Position numbers and translations under genes: made by a program. Below are positions 1 to 5,941 of a DNA stretch of 15,045 nucleotides, piece after piece (position 1 is the stretch's first letter; the number at the start of each line of letters is the position of its first letter). The DNA is from an uncultured Methanobrevibacter sp. (GTDB taxonomy: Archaea; Methanobacteriota; Methanobacteria; Methanobacteriales; Methanobacteriaceae), in the NCBI GenBank assembly GCA_902782595.1, contig CACZNW010000157.1, forward strand, positions 1-15,045, in the 5' to 3' direction. A model generated the notes under the pieces. The model had not been told where the DNA came from. It saw only the letters and a program-made list of their open reading frames with translations, and did not search any database.

Positions 1-144
1 ATTCTAAAAATATGAAAAATCCACAAGTATATAATAAAAAATAGGAGAGAAAATCATGAAAAAATCTTAACCTGACGACATTGATTTAAAACCTTTTATT
101 ACAAACGCATACCAATATTGACACACACATATAAAAAAAATCAA

Positions 145-206
145 GCACCCCCCCATTGTGCAATTCATCCCCCACCTTGGAGAGGTGGGGGTATTCTTGC
201 AAGATT
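145..206 (+). mobile_element. Probable right-end remnant of an IS200/IS605 (TnpB-type) element
   Basis: A perfect 9-bp GC-rich stem (169-177 with 183-191, loop 178-182) stands out in AT-rich surroundings. It is preceded by AATTCATC and followed by GTATTCTTGC, an arrangement that resembles the subterminal hairpin at the right end of IS605-family elements, where it also forms the 3' end of the TnpB guide (omega) RNA. A small second hairpin (145-148 with 158-161) spanning a run of seven C lies just upstream. No tnpB coding sequence is visible in the 144 bases to the left, so this is a solo end, a non-autonomous derivative, or the edge of an element extending beyond the window. The likely element boundary is within about 200-206, just before the truncated regulator. 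The family assignment rests on remembered resemblance. A plain RNA hairpin is the alternative, but there is no T tract to make it a terminator. Confidence 0.5.
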
Positions 207-674
207 ATGATAAAAAGAACCAATATCTGGGAAAATGCCGAATTAATAGAGTCCGACACCATTGAAATTGATAAAACCTTTAGAGTCTACTTTGAAAATC
301 TCAATGAATCAAAAGAAATCAACATGATTCTGCCTATTTTTTCAAAAATGCATATAGACACCATTTTAAAACATATAATCAAAAATGACGCTACCCTAAT
401 CCTCATTACAAACAGAGACATCTTGGATTTGATTTATGAAAATGACCATGACGACGTTTTTGACTCACTGATAAAGAGTGGTAGGATAGAAGTCATACTG
501 ACCAGTTATGATTTGGAAATGTTTTTTACAAGCTGTGATAACTTCAGCTGCCTGTTTCTGTTTTTCGACAAGATGTTATTTGATGATTCCGAGATGCTTC
601 TTATTAAAGATGAAGAGAATATCAAAAATGCAAGAAACATGTTTAACCATTTCAAGTCCCTCAGCATATGTTAA
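207..674 (+). pseudogene. Truncated FilR1-domain (DUF1724) transcriptional regulator, N-terminus missing
   Basis: From the ATG at 207 the frame encodes 155 residues that resemble the C-terminal FilR1 (methanogenesis regulatory protein, DUF1724) domain of archaeal winged-helix regulators. It begins with an IESDTIEIDKTF-type stretch, then alternates strands and helices (ILPIF, LILITNRDILDLI, IEVILTSYDLEMFF) and ends in a LLIKDEENIKNARNMF helix. Full-length members are roughly 250-270 residues with an N-terminal winged helix-turn-helix, which is absent here. The frame stays open upstream through the hairpin to a TTG at 156, but that codon lies inside the mobile-element end and is unlikely to be a native start. 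There is no good ribosome binding site at a normal distance from 207. I infer that an insertion or deletion removed the DNA-binding half, leaving a domain that could sense a ligand but not bind DNA. The family call is from residue pattern only. Confidence 0.6.
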
Positions 675-910
675 AATTTGCAAACTAAAAACAGATTAAC
701 CTAAACCATATTTGAGTTAAATATTTAAACAATATCGTTCAATATATCAACATTAAATGTTTGATTAGAGTTTTTAAACAGAATTTTTTATAAGAAATTT
801 TATAAAACATGACCAAATCTTATATAAAAGGGGGAATGAAATCGCCTCCAATATATTACTCAAGTTTTTTTTGCTAAACTATAAATTTTTTAAAAAGGAG
901 GTAAATTAGA
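675..910. other. Intergenic region upstream of the surface protein gene
   Basis: This 236-base AT-rich stretch has no convincing gene. The left part (about 675-810) holds only short imperfect palindromes such as AACATTAAATGTT near 759-771. The right part holds the promoter and ribosome binding site of the gene at 911. Confidence 0.6.
817..902 (+). promoter_or_regulatory. TATA-box promoter and strong ribosome binding site of the gene at 911
   Basis: A near-consensus archaeal TATA box (CTTATATAAAA, about 819-829) is followed by a G run. Archaeal spacing would put the transcription start near 848-852. The leader ends with AAGGAGGT (895-902), nine bases before the ATG at 911. This is a longer match to the 16S tail than the GGTGA sites elsewhere in the window and suggests high expression. 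Confidence 0.65.
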
Positions 911-1516
911 ATGAATAAAAATATAATTATTGCAATCTTGGTAGTTATCATCATTGCAATTGTTGCTGTTGTTGTTCTCCATCCGGGATCCGGTGAAAAA
1001 CTAGATACACAAATCACATTTTTAAGCGGGTCCAGTTTACAAAACGGAGAACAGATTCAAATCGAACTAAAAGATGCAAAAGGAAATCCGGTTACAAATG
1101 AAATTGTGAATTTCACATATGTGGCTAACGGACAGGAAGAAATTTATGCAGTTTATACAAACAGTGAGGGAAAAGCTTCATTAGTTTTAAATAATGAAGA
1201 CGCTGGCGAACATCAGGTTACCGTGAGTTTTGGAGGTAATGATAAATTAAATCCAACAAGTGCCCAGCAAACAATTACCATTGAAGACGGAAGTTACGAC
1301 GAAGAAATTACTTCGTCAGGAGTAAACTCCACAGCAAGTACAAGTTCTTCTGAAAATTCCAATTATACTCCTGAAGAGCCGCTGTACTATGATGAAGAGA
1401 CAGGAGCAACATATAATAAAGAGGGCATAATTGTCGGAGGACAAAACGACGGAGCAAGTTTAGACTACATTAAAAGCCATCCTCAACAGGTTGACGAAGA
1501 CGGAAACTTAGTATAG
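911..1516 (+). CDS. Membrane-anchored surface protein with one Ig-like domain and acidic tail
   Basis: This 201-residue protein starts with one strongly hydrophobic segment (about residues 4-23) after a short N-terminus with one lysine. That is consistent with a signal anchor holding the rest outside the cell. Residues about 31-126 look like an Ig-like (bacterial Big_1-type) fold: TQITFLSGSSLQNGEQI, a GNPVTNEIVNF loop, then NSEGKASLVL and GEHQVTVSFGGND, which match the usual 'delivered to the next strand' pattern of these domains. A Ser/Thr/Asn-rich linker (about 134-153) leads to an acidic, tyrosine-rich tail (about 154-201). The linker could be glycosylated. The ATG is supported by a strong ribosome binding site and an upstream TATA box. 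The gene appears to be transcribed alone and ends in a hairpin terminator. Its role is unknown; small Ig-domain surface proteins of gut methanogens are thought to act in cell-surface interactions. Confidence 0.8.
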   Translation: MNKNIIIAILVVIIIAIVAVVVLHPGSGEKLDTQITFLSGSSLQNGEQIQIELKDAKGNPVTNEIVNFTYVANGQEEIYAVYTNSEGKASLVLNNEDAGEHQVTVSFGGNDKLNPTSAQQTITIEDGSYDEEITSSGVNSTASTSSSENSNYTPEEPLYYDEETGATYNKEGIIVGGQNDGASLDYIKSHPQQVDEDGNLV

Positions 1517-1526
1517 ACAATTTTAA

Positions 1527-1568
1527 TTAAAAGTATTATTTAATTAATACTTTTAAATTCTTTTTTTT
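1527..1568 (+). terminator. Hairpin plus T8 terminator after the surface protein gene
   Basis: A perfect 12-bp AT-rich stem (1527-1538 with 1545-1556, 6-base loop) lies 10 bases after the stop codon and is followed by eight T residues (1561-1568). The T run overlaps the stop codon of the convergent NTF2-like pseudogene. Confidence 0.7.
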
Positions 1569-1960
1569 AATTATCCCAACTGCAGATACACCATTTTCCA
1601 TTGACCTTATGAAAGTTAACTGCTGTTTTTGATATCCATCTGCGTTCATTGCCGTGGATTTTAGCGGTCAGTCTGACATCACCTATTAAAGAAACATTAT
1701 TCATCGTCAAACAGTATTGTAGGCTCTATTATATCGGATTTGGAATAATCCAGAGTGCCATCTTCAATTTTGGATACAAAATCTGATTTGGATAATTTGT
1801 CTGCAAACATCCCTCCAAGTTCAAAACCGTTTAAGATAACATTATTTAGTTCATCGATATTTTTATCAATTACCGCCTTTTGAAAATTGGCGAAAGCATC
1901 AATTACTTCACGTTCATCATCACAGAATGATTTTTTAGAAATTAGTTCTACATCAGCCAT
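1567..1960 (-). pseudogene. NTF2-like (SnoaL/DUF4440-type) protein, interrupted by a frameshift
   Basis: The intact frame from the ATG at 1960 stops after 87 residues at 1697-1699. Shifting by one base at about 1701-1702 gives another 44 residues without a stop, ending W-D-N and TAA at 1567-1569. Joined, they make a protein of about 130 residues with the NTF2-like cone-fold pattern: an N-terminal helix (EREVIDAFANFQKAVIDKNIDELNN split across it), a GFELGGMFADKLSKSDF segment, a DIIEPTILFDD strand, then GDVRLTAKIHG, RRWISKTAVNF and NGKWCICSWDN strands. The 394-base span is one base more than a whole number of codons, as expected for a single extra base. It may be a true null allele or a sequence error. 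NTF2-like proteins are small ligand-binding or enzymatic domains; the substrate is unknown. A TATA-like stretch at about 1986-1998 (minus) would give a nearly leaderless transcript. Confidence 0.7.
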
Positions 1961-2024
1961 GATATAATATATAAATTAATAAGTACATATTATTTTATGT
2001 ATGAATGATTAGGTTGGTGAAACT
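1961..2024. promoter_or_regulatory. Divergent promoter region between the NTF2-like gene and nadE
   Basis: On the plus strand, an AT-rich TATA-like stretch (ATAATATATAAATT, about 1963-1976) would start nadE transcription near 1995-2002. On the minus strand, ATAAAATAATATG (about 1986-1998) could drive the NTF2-like gene. GGTGA at 2016-2020 is the probable nadE ribosome binding site. Confidence 0.45.
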
Positions 2025-2813
2025 ATTAGTGAAATTCCAGAATTAAACTGCGAGAAAACAAAAGATACTATTGTTGAATTCATGAAATCAAAAGTGTCAA
2101 AAGCAAATTGCAATGGTATTGTTGTCGGTTTAAGCGGAGGAATTGATTCAACACTGACTGCATATCTTGCCTGTGAAGCGGTGGGATGCGACAACGTGTT
2201 TGGAATCGTGATGCCATCCACTACAACACCGACTGAAGATAAGATTCACGGCGTTGAAATAGCTAAAAGTTTAGGTATCGAATACTGTGAAATTGCTATT
2301 GACAGCATTTTAAATGAATATTTATTCATGACACAGCTTGAAGAAGATGATCTGGCAATAGGAAATCTTAAAGCCCGAATCAGAATGTCAATCATTTATT
2401 ATTATGCAAATCATAAGAATTACCTTGTCAGCGGAACAGGTAACCGAAGCGAAATCCTCATCGGATACTTTACAAAACATGGCGATGGCGCATGTGACAT
2501 GGAGCCGATTGGAGATTTATACAAAAGTGACGTTTTCATATTAGGTGAATATATGGACGTTCCGAGAGAAATCATCGCCAAACCTCCAAGAGCAGGCCTT
2601 TGGGCAAATCAAAGCGATGAAGATGAAATCGGAATGAGTTATGACTTACTTGACCGGATTTTGTATCTCTACACCGAAAAAGATATGAAAGAGGCACAAA
2701 TAGCTGAAAAACTGGATATTTCAGTTGATGACATTAATATGATTATTACAAAAATCATTAGGAGCGAGCACAAAACTAAAGTTCCTGAAATCCCTAAAAA
2801 AACAATTTTATAA
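2025..2813 (+). CDS. nadE: NH3-dependent NAD synthetase, probable ATT start
   Basis: This enzyme amidates deamido-NAD to NAD using ATP and ammonia, the last step of NAD synthesis. The ATP-pyrophosphatase P-loop LSGGIDS follows GIVVG near the N-terminus. Later conserved stretches include GTGNRSE, GYFTKHGDGACDMEPIGDLYKSDV, split here as GTGNRSEILIGYFTKHG and DMEPIGDLYKSDV, and KPPRAGLW. There is no glutaminase domain, so ammonia is the nitrogen source. The first ATG (2082) would remove about 19 N-terminal residues that look family-like (SEIPELNCEKTKDTIVEF) and leave LSGGIDS unusually close to the end. The frame is open back to a TAG at 2010 but has no ATG, GTG or TTG in that stretch. ATT at 2025 lies exactly four bases after GGTGA (2016-2020), the spacing seen at leuS and rfcS, giving 262 residues, about the usual size. 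leuS follows after 10 bases, so they form an operon. The function is near certain; the start is inferred. Confidence 0.9.
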   Translation: MSEIPELNCEKTKDTIVEFMKSKVSKANCNGIVVGLSGGIDSTLTAYLACEAVGCDNVFGIVMPSTTTPTEDKIHGVEIAKSLGIEYCEIAIDSILNEYLFMTQLEEDDLAIGNLKARIRMSIIYYYANHKNYLVSGTGNRSEILIGYFTKHGDGACDMEPIGDLYKSDVFILGEYMDVPREIIAKPPRAGLWANQSDEDEIGMSYDLLDRILYLYTEKDMKEAQIAEKLDISVDDINMIITKIIRSEHKTKVPEIPKKTIL

Positions 2814-2814
2814 T

Positions 2815-2819
2815 GGTGA
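2815..2819 (+). promoter_or_regulatory. Ribosome binding site that decides the leuS start
   Basis: GGTGA is followed by four bases and then GTG at 2824. The TTG at 2821 is in frame but only one base after the site, so GTG is the better start. GGTGA also lies four bases before the start at rfcS (10707-10711) and before the inferred nadE start (2016-2020); the adhesin gene has the weaker GTGA at the same spacing. Confidence 0.7.
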
Positions 2820-2823
2820 TTTG

Positions 2824-5679
2824 GTGAGTGAAAATATAGAAAAGAAATGGCAGAAAAAATGGGCTGATGCAAAAATATTTGAATCAAACCCTGATGATCG
2901 AGAAAAATTATTCCTTACGGTAGCTTTCCCCTATCCCAGTGGAGCAATGCACATTGGACACGGACGAACATATACTGTACCTGATGTTTATGCAAGATTT
3001 AAAAGAATGGAAGGTTACAATGTCCTGTTCCCAATGGCATGGCACGTGACAGGAGCACCCGTTATAGGAATAGCTGACAGAATCAAAAGAAAAGATCCCT
3101 GGACACTTGACCTGTACCAGAGAGTTCACGGCGTTCCAAAGGAAACCCTACCAAAACTGGAAGATCCGGAATTTATTGTAAAATACTTTTCAACCGAATA
3201 CCATGAAGTGATGGAGGAAATGGGGTATTCAATAGACTGGAGAAGGGAATTTAGAACAATAGATCCGACATATAAAAAATTCATTGAATGGCAGATAACC
3301 ACCCTTTATGAAAAGGGACTGGTGGCAAAGGGAGAACACCCCGTTAAATACTGTCCGAACTGTGACAATCCTGTTGGAGACCACGACCTGCTTGAAGGTG
3401 AAGGGGTTGGGGTGAATGAATTAACACTTTTAAAATTCCCGATTGATGATAAACTCCTTGTTACAGCAACACTCAGACCTGAAACAATCGTCGGTGCGAC
3501 CAACATATGGTTAAACCCTGATGTTGAATATGTTCTTGTTGATGCTGAAGGGGAAAACTGGGTTATTACAAAGGAAGCCCACTACAATCTCAAGCACCAA
3601 ATCAGGGATTTAAAAATTATAGATGAAATTGATCCTAATGATTTAATTGGTAAAATGGCTAAAAACCCATTTACCGGTGATGAATTGCCTATTTTCCCGG
3701 CAAGTTTTGTAAGTGCATCATACGGAAGCGGAGTTGTATTTTCAGAACCTGCCGACGCACCGGCAGACTACATTGCACTGAAAGATTTGAAAAACAACAA
3801 AGAATTAATATACAAATATAATCTTGAAGGCATTATTGAAAACGTTAATCCTATCCCAGTATGTACCCTTAAGGGATACGGAGAAATCCCTGCAGCCGAC
3901 ATCATTGAAAGATTAGGCATAACCGACCAGAATGATGAAAAACTCCATGAGGCAACAAACGAATTATACAAACAGCAGCACAGTAAAGGTACCATCATAG
4001 AATCTATCCCAGGATTCGGAGGTATGAAAGTGCGTTTTGCACGTGAGGAGCTCAAAGAAAAACTAATTTCCGAAAACATGGCAACAGTAATGTATGATTT
4101 TGCCGAAAGACCTGTTGTGTGCAGATGTGGAAACAATTGTGTGGTTAAAATCATGGATGACCAGTGGTTCATGAAATACGGCGATGAAGAGTGGACCGAA
4201 AAGACTCTTGAAGTCCTTGAAGGTGAAACCGTAATTCCTAAAGAAATCAAAAACAACTTTGAATATTACATTAACTGGCTGGATGACTGGGCATGCTCAA
4301 GAAAAGTGGGACTTGGAACAAGACTTCCATGGGACAGTCAGTGGCTGATTGAGCCTTTAACCGACTCTACAATTTACATGTCATACTATTCAATTGCAAA
4401 ATACTTAAAAGACATGAACCCTGATGATTTGAACAGGGCATTTTTCGACAAGGTACTGCTGAATGAAGATTCCGGTGAAATAACCGTTCCCGAAGATAAA
4501 GTCAAGGAAATTCAGGATGAATTCAACTACTGGTATCCATTAGACTGGAGATTATCCGCAAAAGACCTTGTCGGTAACCACTTGAGCTTTTTAATGTTCC
4601 ACCACAGTGCGATTTATCCAAAAGACAAATGGCCGAGGGGAACCGTAGTCTTCGGTATGGGTCTTCTGGAAGGAAACAAGATGTCCTCATCAAAAGGCAA
4701 CGTTATCCTTTTAAAGGATGCGATCAGGGATTACAGTGCAGATGTCGTCAGACTTTTCCTGATGGCTTCCGCTGAACCATGGCAGGACTTTGACTGGAGG
4801 GAAAAGGAAGTTCTTGGAACTAAAAGAAGACTTGAATGGTTTAGAGAATTCGCTGCCAGAGTTGAAGAGATAAAAGGCTCACCACTGGATTTGAACAACA
4901 TCGAAGAGGTTGAACTGAGCCGTACCATTGACCTGTGGATGTTAAGCCAGCTTAACGAACACATCAGAAATGCAACTGAAGCCCTTGAAGTCTTCCAGAC
5001 AAGACAGGCCCTTCAGGATTCACTGTTCCTTCTTAAAAAAGATGTTGACCACTACCTCTACCGTGTCAAACACCTGCTTGACGCACAGGATTCGGCAATC
5101 GTTTATGTCCTCTCAACAGTGCTTGAATCATGGATAAGGCTTCTTGCTCCGTTCACCCCTCATACTTCAGAGGAGTTATGGAGCAGATATGGTGGAGAAG
5201 GTTTTGTAAGTCAGGCAAGGTGGCCTGAAGCTGACATGAGCCTGATAAGTCCTGAAATTGAAAAATCAGAAGAACTTGTGGAAAATATCATAAAGGACAT
5301 TGCACACATCAAACAGATGGTTGGAGAAGATGTTGAAAAGGTTCACGTTTATCTAGCACCTGACTGGAAATGGGAATTATACAAGATAGCTGACGATGTG
5401 GGAAAACCTGACATTGGCCAGATTATGGGCAGAGCCGTTGGCGCCAATATCCATGATGATAAAAAGGAGATAGCCATGGTGGCTAAAAAAATCGGTAAGG
5501 AAATAACCAAGACAAGATACATCGGCAAAATCAACGAGAAAGAAATTTTAACCGATGCCCTTGACTATATAAAACAGGAATGCGGTAATGAGGTCATTAT
5601 TCATACTGATGATTCATATGACCCTCAAAATAAGGCTAAAAATGCAATGCCTTACAAACCCGCTTTATTTATGGAATAG
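2824..5679 (+). CDS. leuS: Leucyl-tRNA synthetase, archaeal/eukaryotic type
   Basis: This class Ia synthetase charges tRNA-Leu with leucine in the cytoplasm. With the GTG start it has 951 residues, the usual size for archaeal LeuRS. The HIGH motif is intact (HIGH, residues 43-46, within PYPSGAMHIGHGRTYTVPD). The KMSKS loop is KMSSSKGN from residue 619. The CP1 editing domain, inserted in the Rossmann fold, shows the threonine-rich TLRPETIVGATN stretch and a YGSGVV...PADAPAD segment. Its Asp315 probably corresponds to the universal editing aspartate that helps hydrolyse mischarged tRNA. The anticodon-binding helical domain (about 690-820) and an archaeal C-terminal tail follow. It is the second gene of an operon with nadE. 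Only the start codon (GTG rather than TTG) is in any doubt. Confidence 0.97.
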   Translation: MSENIEKKWQKKWADAKIFESNPDDREKLFLTVAFPYPSGAMHIGHGRTYTVPDVYARFKRMEGYNVLFPMAWHVTGAPVIGIADRIKRKDPWTLDLYQRVHGVPKETLPKLEDPEFIVKYFSTEYHEVMEEMGYSIDWRREFRTIDPTYKKFIEWQITTLYEKGLVAKGEHPVKYCPNCDNPVGDHDLLEGEGVGVNELTLLKFPIDDKLLVTATLRPETIVGATNIWLNPDVEYVLVDAEGENWVITKEAHYNLKHQIRDLKIIDEIDPNDLIGKMAKNPFTGDELPIFPASFVSASYGSGVVFSEPADAPADYIALKDLKNNKELIYKYNLEGIIENVNPIPVCTLKGYGEIPAADIIERLGITDQNDEKLHEATNELYKQQHSKGTIIESIPGFGGMKVRFAREELKEKLISENMATVMYDFAERPVVCRCGNNCVVKIMDDQWFMKYGDEEWTEKTLEVLEGETVIPKEIKNNFEYYINWLDDWACSRKVGLGTRLPWDSQWLIEPLTDSTIYMSYYSIAKYLKDMNPDDLNRAFFDKVLLNEDSGEITVPEDKVKEIQDEFNYWYPLDWRLSAKDLVGNHLSFLMFHHSAIYPKDKWPRGTVVFGMGLLEGNKMSSSKGNVILLKDAIRDYSADVVRLFLMASAEPWQDFDWREKEVLGTKRRLEWFREFAARVEEIKGSPLDLNNIEEVELSRTIDLWMLSQLNEHIRNATEALEVFQTRQALQDSLFLLKKDVDHYLYRVKHLLDAQDSAIVYVLSTVLESWIRLLAPFTPHTSEELWSRYGGEGFVSQARWPEADMSLISPEIEKSEELVENIIKDIAHIKQMVGEDVEKVHVYLAPDWKWELYKIADDVGKPDIGQIMGRAVGANIHDDKKEIAMVAKKIGKEITKTRYIGKINEKEILTDALDYIKQECGNEVIIHTDDSYDPQNKAKNAMPYKPALFME

Positions 5680-5711
5680 ATTTCAAATTTATTCCATCTT
5701 TACTTTTTTTA
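5671..5711 (+). terminator. Stop-overlapping hairpin and T run after leuS
   Basis: An 8-bp stem (5671-5678 with 5690-5697) includes the last codons and part of the TAG stop of leuS, and a run of seven T follows at 5704-5710. This is a plausible terminator for the nadE-leuS transcript. Confidence 0.55.
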
Positions 5712-5941
5712 AAATTCTCATACTCCATCACACATCACGGCAAGACCGTACATTCCAATTACTTTAATTAAAACCTTCAGACACATAATGATTTGATGGA
5801 GCTTAAATGACTGCATATATTATTTCAGTTACTGCAACCGTCATCACCACAGAGATATTTTTAAAAAAAATGAAAATATTAAACTGTATTGCATAATCTA
5901 TTTAAGTTAGATTAAAAAAATTATTGAATAGATGTGATATA
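5712..5941. other. Intergenic region with adhesin promoter and a possible small ORF
   Basis: Most of this 230-base stretch shows no conserved feature. A TATA-like CTATTTAAGT (about 5897-5906) would place adhesin transcription start near 5925-5930. GTGA at 5934-5937 lies four bases before the ATG at 5942, acting as a weak ribosome binding site. A 29-codon ORF (MTAYIISVTATVITTEIFLK onward) runs from ATG 5807 to TAA 5896. TGGAG at 5797-5801 lies five bases before it, and a TATA-like TTTAATTAAAA lies at about 5763-5773. The evidence is too thin to call this ORF a gene. Confidence 0.4.

Noticed and set aside
169..191. GC-rich hairpin as a rho-independent terminator
   Set aside because: No T run follows it on either strand, and its flanks resemble an IS605-type end better than a gene 3' end.
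508..699. 63-residue plus-strand ORF overlapping the regulator fragment
   Set aside because: It is out of frame with the FilR1-like sequence, has Cys-rich composition typical of a shadow frame and no ribosome binding site.
3768..4256. 162-residue minus-strand ORF inside leuS
   Set aside because: It lies entirely opposite the strongly conserved LeuRS editing region, is rich in Ser, Phe and Leu as expected for an antisense reading, and shows no family pattern or ribosome binding site.
5924..5941. TTG at 5924 as start of the adhesin
   Set aside because: It would add MNRCDI before the signal peptide and has no ribosome binding site, whereas ATG 5942 has GTGA four bases upstream and a normal signal sequence.
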